Numbered from the stretch's first letter, positions 1-12,886 are shown. The stretch is 64,000 bases of DNA from Bugulina stolonifera (GCA_935421135.1 OW285192.1:16965001-17029000); one strand, 5' to 3'. The notes: generated by a model not told the origin, from the letters alone. Numbers and translations are program-made.

Positions 1-264
1 TGGTGTCTAATGATTTGTAGCAGTCTAAAACAAAATCCATTTTCTGCAATTGTAAGAAAACTGTGTTGGTCGGTTTTGAGCAGTTTATTTTAAAATATAA
101 AACAAACAAAAGTGACAGGGATCTGCTGATGCATTTGTATTTTTATGAGCTTACATGTCAGTATTGGGTTAACAGTTAAACCAAACTTCAGTCTTATAGA
201 GGTCACAAACAAGGTCATGAGAGACTAAATATGTTTATGAGATTAATAACATAGTAGAATGGAT

Positions 265-270
265 TTTATT
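265..270 (-). terminator. Polyadenylation signal of peroxidase copy A
   Basis: Reverse-strand AATAAA about 130 bases after the ancestral stop codon (400-402). The remaining sequence to the left edge shows nothing else. Confidence 0.5.
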
Positions 271-2894
271 CAAGAGTCTATATTTTATATATACAGTGTA
301 CTTGTATAATACTATAGTATAGGTATTACAGCACCATATGTTATGGTATATATGGCTTGATGTAAGTATCAGATTTAGAGTTCAAAGTTAAGTCATCATT
401 TAGACTACTTTCTGTAGAGCTGGTTGTCCAGGAGCAGGAGATTCCACCATCTTCGTAAAAGCCTACAGAAAAGATGCACGTGTATAATGATAATAATAAT
501 ATACGTGTACATGTATAACAATAATAATAATATTCATGCACATGTATAATAATAATATACATATAGGCCTACGTGTATAATAACTGTGGCAGTGTGGATC
601 GTTAGTGTCTAATAGAGAGAAGACAACTCTAATATGACAATCAATACATTGTGTAGGCTATATACAAAAATACATTCAATTCTGTTGCGACAATAATTGC
701 AATGCAAAATGTGTAGAAAATAAAAATAAGATATTTACTTGTTTGAACGCCTCTATCCAGGTCTCATCATCATTAGTCAACTCTTCAACATACTGTCTTG
801 TTCTGCTGTCTGGTGCAGTTGAAAGTTCCTGGCCATCTTGAACTCTAAGACAAAGAAATACCAACATCACATACCCTACTTATACAGCCTATAAAACAGG
901 GTTGATTGATAGAAGAATGCAAAGCAGTAGCTACCTACAGTTGTAGGTTGCTCTATTATCTATACTACATGTAATAGAAATGAAACCTTCCCTTGATAAT
1001 AAAATAGTATAAATAAAATAAAATATCGGCTAAAACTACTGCAAATGAGGGAATATTGCAAACAAACTTGTCTTGTAATTGGATAGTCAATCTCAATATT
1101 TTACTACATGCTTATTCATTTTAATATCTATAGACTACCTACCGTCCATCATCGTGGGGCTGAATGTCTTTCAGCAGACACATGTCAGTATTCAACATCA
1201 TTAGTCTGTTTTCACCAATGAAAGCCTCAAACTGCCATCTGGCAGAAATTACATCCTCTCCTGATCCCACGTTGCTCTGAGGAGTATTGGTGATATATTC
1301 ATTATATGTCTTAATTATTTAATAATGTGATAAATTAATAATATTATAGAATATAGAACGCCCGTGATGTTGTGTCATGTACATGTATATGTGAATTTAC
1401 ATTTCTACATGCCTTCTTCCAGTGACCAATGATGAGCACACTTACAGCTATTAGTTACAGGTCTACACTCCTAGGAGAGAATTACAATTTTCAGTAAATT
1501 ATACAAAGGCCTCTACCAGAATCATAGCAAGGATCATGGCTCTTGCACTTGGATTTATAGAAATTTCATCTGTGAGAGGAGAGGTTGAACCCTGCTCCTG
1601 TATCGAATACTAGCTTCTGGTCTGCCTACAAATGCTCTAGTACTCCTCTCATAAAATAATCAAGCAACCAGAGTTTGAAGACTGACCTGTGTCCAGTTCA
1701 AGGTCATCAATTCTAGGTAGTATTCATTATTCAGAGCGTCTGGATCTCTCACTCATTGACCGTCATATCCAGATTTGTTCAGTGAAGCTCTACCCAATGT
1801 ATGAACTCCTGTAAAACTAAAGATGTGCTATAATTATCATATTATACTGCATGACACTAGTATGTGATATAGCATACTATATTACATACTAGTGTCTTGT
1901 TTAAACTACCACTTGCATACATTGGTAGCTTTACCAATACTCTCAGAGGAACTTGCTACAAGGATCCTGGGAAGGTGGTTCTCAGGATCAAGTGACCTCT
2001 TCTGCTACTACATGTAGTAGTACTATAACTACAGCAATCTAGCTTTCTATCTGCACTAGCTGGATGCACAGACAATGTGGTAGTTCCTTGCACTTATCAT
2101 TAGGGCTTGCTACAGGAGACTGCCATAATATCAGCAACCCTTTTTATGCAAACGATCAACGACACTAAGCAATGAAAATAAAAACTTTTGGTTACAAAGA
2201 AATTGCCACATTATATTAAAATTATTTATACAACTTATGCTAGCAGATTGAGTCTGAGTGGGTGTAGCCTGGGTGAGTCATTGTTTTGATTGCAAATTTC
2301 CCCTCACCTAAGAGAGCGACGCATTCCCTCTCACTCAACCCAAATGTATCAGAACACCAGGTAAGTGTGGCATTCAACCGAGATTGAGGGTTCGGGAAGT
2401 CTGATGTAGGAGAAAGACTTCTTGGCTGATTTGGGCTTTTTGTTCCACCTGGGCAATCTAATCTACCATATTCCATCTCTATGTTGAGGGCTGCACCACC
2501 TACATTGTAATTCAAAGAGAATTTTGCTATTTCAAAATAATATGCCAAGATACAAGTCCTGTATAACAAAGTATAAGTTAAAATATTTTCCTTAGTCTAA
2601 CTGTAATAAATATAACAGAATTTTTTTAATAAAGAGGGAAATTGAGTTAATGTGAGGTAGTGTACATACATGTATAATTATTGTGCAACTTTGTAAATAT
2701 GTTACATAATATTTGGTAGAGTAAAGTGTAAATATTTATAGCTTACATACCAGCTGCAGCACTTCTTGCCAGGTCAAGGGCCACAACAGAGCAGATTGCC
2801 CAGAAGTCAGCACGGGATATGCTTATAGTATTAGATATTCTATCGTACACTTCCTCCAATGGCCCTATGTGTCTCTGCAAATCTGAAAGGTATA

Positions 2895-3139
2895 ATGCTA
2901 CATTCACATTGCCGTTTATACCAACTACTAGCGGCGAGCGGCCAACGCTAACCACAATGTGGTTAACTTTACTATACTATAGCTGGCACGTGTTAGTTAG
3001 CGGCGGGGTTTAAAGTTCAGCATGTTGAACTCGTTGACCCCTACCGCTCACTGGAGCAGGTCACTATATAATGTAGTTGTGGTTAGCATTGGCCACTCGC
3101 CGCTAGTAGTCGGTATAAACGGCAATGTGAATGTAGCAT
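2895..3139. mobile_element. 245-bp MITE with 62-bp terminal inverted repeats, in intron 2 of peroxidase copy A
   Basis: The first 62 bases, starting ATGCTACATTCACATTGCCG, recur as the reverse complement at the right end with three mismatches by eye. There is no coding capacity, so it is non-autonomous. Its boundary lies about a dozen bases from the acceptor AG of peroxidase exon 3, so it supplies the sequence where a branch point would normally lie. Copy B has no such element at this intron. I see no clear target-site duplication and cannot assign a superfamily. Confidence 0.8.
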
Positions 3140-3360
3140 AACACTCTGAGATTCATTTAATTCTCAACATCGTTGTTGGTTTATTTCATCAACCACTGTT
3201 ATGATACAACAGGTCAAACAAAATACCACACAATAGCCTACATTGTATTTATCAGTGTATAAATTTTATACACTATAAAATCAACCATGACAAACACAAT
3301 ATTTTGGAGAAAAATAGAAGAAAATGAAAATTATTGACCTTCTAAGCTGGCATTTGAGGT

Positions 3361-3560
3361 CATGCACATGTACATGTACATGTACATGTACATGTACATG
3401 TACATGTACATGTACATGTACACATACATGTGCATGTACATGTATGTGTACATGTACATGTACATGTACATGTACACGTACACGTATGTGTACATGTACA
3501 TGTACACATACATGTACACATACATGTACACATACATGTACACATACATGTACATGTATG
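3361..3560. repeat. ACATGT hexanucleotide microsatellite
   Basis: About 200 bp of near-perfect TACATG/TACACA hexamer repeat. The unit is self-complementary, so open frames appear on both strands; they are low-complexity and not genes. It lies in intron 2 of peroxidase copy A. Confidence 0.95.
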
Positions 3561-4745
3561 TGTACATGTATGTGTTTGAATGGTATCGAGTACAGATTTT
3601 TATGCCGATATTCCAAATATAGACTAATTTTGCCTCAACATATTATATTTTCTTTGATTAGTCTAGAAGTTAAGTTTTCTTGATCTGTGAGGAAAAGGAA
3701 ACAGTAGGGTAGGCTGCAGCTTTTTGAAGGCTTTTTGCCAGCTTACTTAAATGCACTTAGCTAGCCCATAACTAGACCACCACAGTGGGTCATTCCTCCT
3801 CTACACCAGCCGGAAGAAGGAGATCATTGTTTACAAAAATTGGGCCTACGTAGTAAGTATGCAACAAGAGCCTTTTATACAAGTAATATTGAAGAACTTT
3901 TGACTAACCAGCATTAGGTGTGTCCAGTGTATGTGGTTCTAGCAGATCTTGGTCTATGCATCCATTGCATCCACCAACGCAGTCATGAAATACCAACTGT
4001 ACAAATCCAGTAATAAAGTTTGCTGGATCAGCTTTAATCAGAGTCTGGCATTCAGCTCTCACAGTTGCCAGCTAAAATATTCAATAATATACTGATCTAG
4101 AATACTTTATACCGGTTATATATGAATGTAAAATATCACCTACAGTCTGGGTAGACCTAGTCTCAGACTAGCTATTGGTTATATAAGTTTCTCTACTTAT
4201 ACTAAGCGCCACCATGGTGGTAATTATTGGCATTATTTTCTATTTATTATTAATTTTTAGAAGCAGTTTATCTTGAATAATAGCTACTACTGTACCCACT
4301 AGCCACTATTACACTCACAAATCAGTTATTCACCAAATTTCTAAAGACATCAGTATAACATTGTATTGGTGAATTACCTCCTCTACATTAAATAGTGCAG
4401 ACGCACTCATAGTCAGTATCAATGCTAAACCTATCGTCTTCTGCATTGTTGGTTGATACAGTAAAGTAACTACAAATAAAATCTAACCAACTGGAAATTA
4501 CATAACTTTAGAAAGTTCATCGTATAATTGGTCGATCCATTTATTAAATGTTGCCAGAGAGAGTTTAGAAACTTTTAGAAATGACGGATAAAATAAAGAC
4601 GTACTGATATGATACAGCAAACTAACATGCGCTCACTATGCTATCATATTCAGTGAAACGGCAGGAGTAAGACGACAATGTTGATAAATAAACATACAAG
4701 GCAGTCTAAACGTGAATTTACATCACAAGTCTGTTTTAAACTTAC

Positions 4746-4852
4746 CTGTTAAGGCTGTGATTCAAAGCCTTAGACTTCTAAAGAAATAACTTATTGTAAG
4801 CGGGTTTAAACTTGCTTTGAACCACAAGGCTGATAGAGATTCAATATTTATA
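4746..4852 (-). promoter_or_regulatory. Promoter and spliced 5' leader of peroxidase copy A
   Basis: Reading the minus strand, a TATA box (TATAAATATT, 4852-4843) is followed by a leader that ends in a donor CAG|GTAAG at 4746. An acceptor TTTGTAG lies just upstream of the ATG at 4446. The leader resembles the equivalent exon of copy B (shared GGCTTTGAATCACA-like stretch). The transcription start, about 4815, is inferred from the TATA position. Confidence 0.55.
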
Positions 4853-5930
4853 TTCTTGACACAATGAGGTCCTCAATGGCGAGAGGCCAAAACCATCGTG
4901 ATGTAACTATATATTTAACTACTAACTTTATATTTACCTGCGTGCCTGCAAATCCAAAAATAAACTCACAAATGACAATGTCCTTGTCTGAACGATTTGA
5001 AGCTAGTATATCCACTGAAGTGGGGAGAAAACTCTTGAAAAACTTCAATGTACTTTAGTCATGTAGACTATTCACAAAGTGTATGTTGATGATAAAAAAC
5101 TTTTAAAGTAAAGATTTTAAACAGTTTATTGGTTGTTGAAGGAGTAAAATGGCAAATTGAAAAATCTAGGTGAATGATTTATCTGACATAGAGAAGAAGT
5201 TTACCTCTATGAGTGCAATACGTAAAGTCTTAAAAATCGACAGCAAGGCTTTAGTGCTTCTACATAAAGAGTGAAGGGTATACATACATGTATATGTTTG
5301 TACACTCTTTTGAAATAATAAGGACATTACCAATATCATTAGATAGCACAGCATAGTGTGAGCCTTTGTGACACTCACAACGCTAGATCACTCATATGGC
5401 TGTCATTTCAACTCTGTATTCGGCTATACTTCTTCTCATTCCAGTAATAGCTTGCTATTAGTTCTAATTACAAATAAAACAGTGATTGCGTTCTAAGAGT
5501 TTATAGCAAATAGCCAGATGGGAGAGAGAATTATATAACATTTCCACACAATCTGTATGACCATTGTAGGTAAGGTCATGCTATGTCAAGACAAGTTGAT
5601 ATTCTCTCAATATACATGTACTTGTGTGTCTTATGGTAAACTGTAACTATTTTAAAGATTCTACTTCAGTAAATATTATACAGGTATATAATGTACCTAT
5701 TTATGGGTAGTGTGTGCCAGAAAGAGATACATTATGTAACATCTGCCACACATATAGAGTTATTTATACTTCTATAAACCAGAAAAGCCTTGGATAGGAG
5801 GATTGACACTTGTAGCATGTAGCATGTACCTGTGTATACTTCCATCGCCTTAGTGCATATAACAAGTAGCTCTATAATAAGTATGGGTAGGGTAGGTAAT
5901 AGCAGAAATTCAACACAATACCCAAAATTA
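4853..5930. other. Spacer between the two peroxidase copies
   Basis: About 1.1 kb between the TATA box of copy A and the polyadenylation signal of copy B (reverse-strand AATAAA at 5934-5939). The short open frames here show no family resemblance or splice structure. I see nothing else. Confidence 0.5.
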
Positions 5931-5933
5931 ATT

Positions 5934-5939
5934 TTATTT
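5934..5939 (-). terminator. Polyadenylation signal of peroxidase copy B
   Basis: Reverse-strand AATAAA (within GAAATAAAATTAATTT) about 165 bases after the stop codon of copy B. Confidence 0.5.
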
Positions 5940-6103
5940 CAAGACAAGCAAAATGTGCATGACATAACATTCTTGAATGGATTCAACAATTTATATGTTA
6001 TTATATTACACAAATATTAGTGGTGATATTATCATATCTAGAGGATAATTTGAGCAGTTGTAGACTGTATGTTGTGGCTAAACATAGAGGTCAGAGTCAA
6101 AGG

Positions 6104-9100
6104 TTAAAGTTCCTGCAGATTTGATTGTCCAGATTCAACCATCTTCTTGAAAGCCTGCAGAAAACATGGACATGTATAATAGTATTCATACGAATTACGA
6201 TTACAGTACATAATATAAAAGCCTACAGAATATAACAATAAATATATTAATGAGGCCACCACAGTTTTCACTCTATCCTAGCCTGAGGACTTTAGAAACC
6301 TTGGTAGCCTGGGTACCAGCATCTCATAATTCAATTCCCAATATTAGGCACTGGAATACCACCTCTAAGGCCTAATGACAGCACATACATGTACATTGTA
6401 TATTGTCACTACCAGATGATAGAGAGAGAGAGAGGAAAACTCCAAAGTATTTGTCCAATAATCAGATAGATTATGATAATGATATACATGTACATGTAAT
6501 GATATATCATATTGTTCAAGAGCAAACAACTCTTCATGGAGACAATAGTCAATATGATGTACATGTAGCTACACAGGTAATGGTAGGCTTCTTACATCAA
6601 TGAAAGCAGCAATCCAAACATTATCGTCGTCAGCAAACTCGTCTACATACTGTTTTGTTCTACTGAAATTTACAGTATTAACATCTTGACCATTAGGGAG
6701 CCTAAAAATAATAATATATATTATGTCATAAACATATACATAATATATAGCAACACAACAGCATGTACATTGTACATGTGTAGACTAAGATATTCAGCGT
6801 TAGCAGGGTAACTGCATCGTACATTTGCATACAAGTAATTTATGGTAAAAATGTAGAGGTGTAAATATTTGTAATGTTTAGCTAGTTTGAAAAAGTACAT
6901 GTAGGCTACATAAGGGTATACGGACACCACTTGAAAATAAGCCAAATATATTAGAAGGAAATTTGACGCTGTGCCCAAAAAGTGTCCAACTCCACCCACA
7001 AAGAGGGTCCCATCCCACCCACAGAGAGAGTTCAGGTTTTGTCAGATGTTGTGTTACTTTAGAACCACAGAACAGAATCCTTGATGGGACTGTAACCAAT
7101 CAGATTGTCTCTCTAAATGTGATGCCAACATCACAGGTAACCATAGTGGATTACACTATATTATATTCTGATCGCCATCAGTGTCCAAACCACAAAGGTA
7201 GAATGATAAAAACAGATTGTAGAACGATGGGGTCCTGTTGCTGGGTGGAGTTTGAACAACAGAGTATTACTATTTAGTTTCATACTCTTTTTTCGCTATC
7301 TTTGTATAACCAAATATGTATCATTGAGATTAGCTGCAGACATACCCCCAAACAGAATAACTGTTTTACAAGGGGACAACTTTTTTGATGTAAGAATCCA
7401 GCATATCACTGTTGTTGTAAGTATTGAAGTAGTAATGAGCACTGGGAGAGACTTACTCTCCTGTGGGGGTAGGTTGGATATCTCTGAGAAAGCACATATC
7501 AGCATTCAACATCATTACTTGTCTATTCCTCCTGCCAATAACTGTCTCAAACTGCCATCTAGCGCTGCCAATATCAGTTCCTGACCCAACATTATTCTAT
7601 TGATAGAACAAAAGGCATTTTATTACATGTATGTTAGACGTAGTAGGCCTATTTACCTACTTCTTAAAAATTAGATATAGTTGAACCACAGTTCTACTGG
7701 AAGTAGCCTAAATAAAAAACCACATCTTTATTCTTTGTAAGAATTGTTAATACATATGTTACTTTATGTCGCTGCACATTGTCTGAGCTGGGTTATGTTG
7801 AATTAGTATATAATATATACTGGTACATGCAGCAGTGAAAGTATATAGTAGATGCAAGAGAATACAAGAGAGTTGCATTTAGTGCAGAATTTAATTTTCA
7901 GTACAAAACTAAAAGATGGTGTTTACATGAAGACACGTTACCTGTGTCCAGGTTGAATCTCTCATTACTATATAGTATGCATTGTCGAGAGCTCTGGTGG
8001 CTCTCACCCATGGCCCATCATACCCAGAGTTCCTTGTTGAAGCCCTGCCAAGTGTGTGTGCTCCTAAAATTCAACCATGTAGTGTATTTATTAGCAGAAG
8101 AGAAGGCACGGTCCATTACAATCACAGGGTGAAGCCTATTATACTAGAAGCTATCTCTCTCTGACTGCACTGCACTGGACTATTCTACACTGTACTTTGC
8201 AGAGATGTGCCAGCAGCCAACAATAGCAATAGTTCTAAGCCAATGTGCCTGTGGGTTCCCTTTCATAGCACAATAATGTAGGCAAAATCTGGCCAGTCGG
8301 ACAGAAGTTAGAAAATAAAATGGACAATGCAACTGAAACCAGAATTATTGAGACATATCTATGGGATTAGGTATGCCGACCCTATCACAGATTGAGACAG
8401 TACTGTATGTATAGATCTACATTCATGAGAAAGACTGCAGTGGTATAGTCACGTCTGTGGAAGGGATGAAGACCCTAGAACCACAGCTGATTAGGAAAGT
8501 AAACAAGCAGGCTAATACAGGCTATTGTCCCACTAAAAGCATATTATGCTTCTCATATGCTCCTCCTATAAATCATCTGTTGGCTGTAGTTGAGCTAAGA
8601 TATAATCAGCCTGGCCATGATTTTTGCCAAAGTCCATTGCATTATAAATGCAGTGTGTAATTGGAAGTGTGTGTATTGCTATGATCAGCACGATATACTG
8701 CTGCACCTTATGACAACATACAGTCTGGAACAGTGGTATATATATACAATGTACATGTACATGCAGTTCTATACTATGATAGTATACTCTACATAGCACT
8801 AGAAACAGAGGGGAGATAGAGAGTATAATGTAACCTCCTCACCTAAAAGAGCGACACACTCTCTCTCACTCAACCCAAATGTATCCGAACACCAGTCAAT
8901 CGTAGCATTCAGCCCAGATCTAGGATTTGGGAAATTTGCACTGCTAGCAGGATCCCGGGCTACATCGGAGTCATCTTCACCACCAGGGCAGTCGGTCCTA
9001 CCATACTTCATGGGAATGTTGAGGGGTGCACCTGAATGTGACAACGGTTAGTTTATGACTTTTTTTAATATTACATGTAGGCTAAAAATTGATAAAATTG

Positions 9101-10029
9101 ACTAGCTGAACTAAATTATAGCCTTTTTCAAAGCTGCTGAGAACGATAATAATTTAAATCAAAATATGTTACAAAAATTGTTTCATGCAAATTAACACCT
9201 TTCAGCCTCAAGGAATACAATTTTGTACTTTGGCTTCTAGAGTGCATGAATATCTACTTATGCTCATAATCAATAGTCGATACCTACAGGTAGTTTCCAA
9301 TTGCCATAATATAATAATATGAATTTCATGTAGGTATTGGATTAGACTACATAATACTTACCTCTTCCTGCATCCAGCGCCACTACAGAGCAAACTGCCC
9401 AGAAGTCAGCTCGTGAAATATTCATGGTTTGAGGTAGTGCATTGTATACAGGCTCTAGGACATTGATGTATCGTCTCAAACCTAAAAGTTAGCATAATAT
9501 ACTAATATGTTTACTGTCGGCCACACATGCATTGCTAGTCAGATCACTTAAAACAAATCACATGTACAACAAGATTTTATTAGCAGAACTGCATCATTAA
9601 GCATACCAGCATTAGGGGAGTCTTGAGTGGCGCTGTCAAACAGATCCTGATCAACGCATCCGTTACAGCCACCGACGCAATCATGGAATATAAGTCGTAC
9701 GAAACCGGCAATGAGATTCCGTTGATCTGTATCAATAAGATTTTGACAGGCAGCTTTCACTGTATCTAGCTGTAAAATTGATAAGTCGTTTAAAATGGTT
9801 TGCAATAGGACAACATTAGAATCATTTCTATTGATTAGAATCAAGAGTAAAACTTGAGATGGGTAAACTAGAAAATGAATTTATCCTTTTCATTATTTAT
9901 AAATTATCCTCTAACCAGCTATCACTGTATTATAATAGATTAAAATTGAACTGGAATTACCTCCTGTGCAGTAAACAGTGCAGAAGTGCTCATGGCCAGC
10001 AACAGTGTTAAACCTATCACTCTCTGCAT
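6104..10029 (-). CDS. Secreted plant-type (class I-like) haem peroxidase, copy B
   Basis: Eight exons: 10029-9961, 9769-9607, 9481-9362, 9031-8843, 8063-7942, 7596-7457, 6701-6596, 6154-6104; 960 nt, 319 residues. Residues 1 to about 20 form a hydrophobic signal peptide, so the protein is probably secreted. The distal pocket is RLIFHDC (Arg48, His52), followed by a Cys-rich CVGGCNGC stretch. An [15 protein letters not shown] helix starts near 99. The proximal His183 lies in GAHTLGRA. Trp199 in SGYDGPWV aligns with Trp191 of cytochrome c peroxidase and Trp179 of ascorbate peroxidase. Asp254 in MLNADM fits the Asp that hydrogen-bonds the proximal His. All catalytic positions of the plant/fungal/bacterial superfamily are present, so it should reduce peroxide; the electron donor is unknown. 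Family members of this kind are rare in animals. The start was chosen by the signal peptide and by identity with copy A. Confidence 0.9.
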
Positions 10030-10377
10030 TTTCACTTCCTGTAACAGAGATATTTACAAAATAGATACATGTAGGTGCACAGTATAATATTACATAATGA
10101 TGAAAACAGAATTGCATGGGCTGTATCGCTGTATGTTTACCATTTTGAGCAACGCATACGATAAAACAAATATTGTATTATGAGATGAAATTATTTCAAA
10201 ATGTACAGTATTTAGCATTGTGCAATTGCTAGGGTTACTGTTTAATAGTCTCTCTGTGCTGTGTACCATTTAAGGTATATATTTACCGTCTTGAATAATC
10301 ATTTAAAATGAACACCTATTTAAATAAAAAATAAATTCAAAGCTCTTAGATTATATACATCGATATCTTAAACTTAC

Positions 10378-10484
10378 TGGTGATGAATTTGTGAATCAAA
10401 GCTTCTGTTTTCTGAAGAGATGGCTTGCTACACCTAGAGTAAAACTTGGTCTGATCTAAAGGGTACAGGTAGTTGATATTTATA
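10378..10484 (-). promoter_or_regulatory. Promoter and spliced 5' leader of peroxidase copy B
   Basis: A TATA box (TATAAATATC, 10484-10475 reverse strand) is followed by a leader with GCTTTGATTCACAAATTC and a donor CCA|GTAAGTT at 10378. An acceptor TTACAG lies just before the ATG at 10029. The TATA box and part of the leader match copy A, so the duplication included the promoter. The start site is inferred. Confidence 0.55.
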
Positions 10485-12700
10485 CATTTTATTTAGGCAA
10501 TTCATAATAGAATGATGTAAGTCTGCTGATGTCATAAGTGTAGTGGGCCAAGTGTAGTCAAGTATGAGTTGTGCAATGCACATAAACAACTGTGTATAAG
10601 AGTTGAAAGAGAAATTCACTAACGATAATGGTTGTTTGCAAAGTTTTTCTCAAGGATTTAAATCAACAGTATTAATGAAGTGGAAAGAAAGTCTATTCCG
10701 TAGGTATTTTAGTGGTCATGGTATACGTATATTATATGCACTTATCATAATCTATAATTATACACTTATAAGTAATGTGACATATCTTCTCAATCAAAAC
10801 CTCTCTTCTGCCAAGAATTATCTGGCAGACTTATAAGTTATCTGGAGAGGCCGTACCAGTTGGATTGTATTACCAGTACACTTTAAGCAAAGTAGAATAT
10901 GCTGTGATTCTCAGATGTTGTCGTGGTGGAGATTCCATGAGGTCTGAATAAGAATAGACAATTCCGAAATACAAACCATCTGTTGTTAACAGCCACAATT
11001 ATCTACAAACCCAAAGTATGAACATAATTTATGAACTGTGGCATAGCTACTGGGGTGTGCCAGGACTCTGCTTCTCCTTGACAATGCTTACAAATTACTA
11101 AACTTACTAAACTATCTATAATTGATCGTAGCCAAAATCGTGAAGCTATCTTCCTTAGAAGGTATTCATGTAGGTCCTAAACCTATAGATACCCCTCAGT
11201 TAGTTATATTAAAATTGGAAAGGACAACTTCACACTGTAATAAACAGCTTGGAGCTCCCAATTCCAATTCAACTTGGTGACCATTATATATTATTATTAC
11301 TCTACTATACATTATATATCACTCATCTCAGTATCTACCTCCTTAAAGCTCTTCTAGCTATGCCTCTGATACCCATGTACATGTACATCAGGCAGCCCAT
11401 TTAACATGTTCCCCAGGTACAGTTAAATGCCAGACCTAGAGAGGAAGGGAAGGCTGCAAAGCAGTACTAGGTATGTACATGACTTGTATACTTTGCATGT
11501 ACGTATATTTCAACATAGTACATCACATCATTAGTCATTATGTGTAGTAGCTACTAATGTATAGAATATGTGTGTGTATACAATAATTTAGGTTTGTACC
11601 TGTACTACATTTACCACTATTTTACTATTTACAGATAACAAACCATGTGCACATCGAGGTTATTTTAACAGAAATATTCTGAATTATCTTGGCTCTCACT
11701 AGTATAAAATTAAAACCGATACCTGCAGGGTTTAACTTATTTCATTATATAGTGTGTCAGATCCCACTCCAACTATATAATAATATACAACCATATTATA
11801 CTTTGTGTTATTGGGCTGCATACATACAAGCATACAAGTATACAAGCATACAAGACACAGTACAAAGTGAGTTATTTGAACTGTCACAAAAGACACAAAA
11901 AGTATTTTTTAACAACTATTGTTTTAAAATTTGTTATCAGCTGCCATGATGACATAGGAAAATTAAACTACGTAGCTAGAGAATTAAGGAATGTGGACTT
12001 ACCTTTTCTATTTAGCATGTTAACCTTTTCAATGTCTACAGAAGTGCGTAATATTAGATAAAGCTCTTAAGGCATATGAGCTGAAGGTATTTGTGGAGAT
12101 GAGATACCATCAGTTGAAAACGTCATCACAGTGCTTAGTGTCACATCTAAAGAACCTATAATAATTAAACTATATTTATTAGCTTCGGTATTATGTAATT
12201 ATACATACTTGTAAAATCTAAAATAGCCAAGTCGGTGAGTGCATACATGGCCGTTTGCCATATATAATTTTTTCACTGCAATAAATTACAGGAATGTTTA
12301 GATAGGAAATTTACTGTCACTTACATACAGCATGCCCATACTTGCACCTAATATCTATCTGCATGCTTGAATACATGCATTGCATGTACATTGTAACACT
12401 TGCATAATATAATCTCCTTATACCATCATAATATGTATAATATATATTCTCTTAGCAGCCCTGCCCTTGTGGTTAGAGCTCTGGATTTCCAAGTAGTCAT
12501 TGGTCATTGGTCATGGGTGGTGTTAGGAACAGGCATCAACCTTGTAATACTCCTGTGCTACTTTGGCACAGTTTTTGTGATAGAAATGAATAAAAAATAC
12601 AATGTGGAGAAAAAGCCTGTCAGCTTACTGCTTATTTTACTGTTATGCAATTTGTTATCAAACTATACACTAATTCATTTGCTTATTTTATTATATTACG

Positions 12701-12886
12701 TTGTTATATTATATTATATTATATTATATCATATCGTATCGTATCGTATCGTATCGTATCGTGTCATGTCGTGTCGCGTCGCGTCGCGCTGCACCGCATC
12801 GTATCATATCGAATCATATTATATTATATTATATTGTATTATACTATATTACATTATATTATATTATATTGTATTATATTATATTA
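12701..12886. repeat. TATAT/TATCG pentanucleotide satellite
   Basis: A 5-bp periodic array in which ATATT units flank a core of GTATC, GTGTC and GCGTC variants. The GC content rises toward the middle and falls again, as expected of point-mutation gradients in an array. Open frames across it (Tyr/Ile/Val-rich) are artefacts. Confidence 0.9.

Larger units (their letters stand above)
400..4446 (-). pseudogene. Peroxidase copy A: plant-type haem peroxidase with premature stop
   Basis: Eight exons in consistent phase on the minus strand: 4446-4378, 4071-3909, 2882-2751, 2499-2308, 1808-1687, 1276-1143, 844-739, 462-400, totalling 981 nt (327 codons). Exon 1 encodes a signal-peptide-like start. 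Exon 2 has the distal haem motif with His-Asp-Cys, but the position before it is Gln48 (codon 3997-3999) where copy B has the catalytic Arg. Exon 5 keeps the proximal His (residue 188, GVHTLGRA) and then has an in-frame TGA (1753-1755, codon 204) where copy B has a Trp codon in its GPWV motif. Everything after the stop still reads as homologous protein: [12 protein letters not shown] and a C-terminal AFTKMVES. This is therefore a young lesion, or an allele, in an otherwise preserved gene. A polyadenylation signal AATAAA (reverse strand) lies at 265-270. The exon chain is well supported; calling it a pseudogene rests on one base plus the lost Arg. Confidence 0.85.

Noticed and set aside
1753..1755. 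TGA in peroxidase copy A read as selenocysteine
   Set aside because: The aligned residue in copy B is Trp, not Cys, and nothing points to a SECIS element in the short 3' region. A simple nonsense change explains it.
6963..7277. 104-codon plus-strand frame inside intron 6 of peroxidase B
   Set aside because: Has some protein-like stretches ([12 protein letters not shown]) and a possible donor near 7137, but no recognised family and no second exon. Possibly a decayed fragment; not called.
12455..12530. tRNA-derived SINE
   Set aside because: Only an A-box-like string is present; no B box at the right distance.
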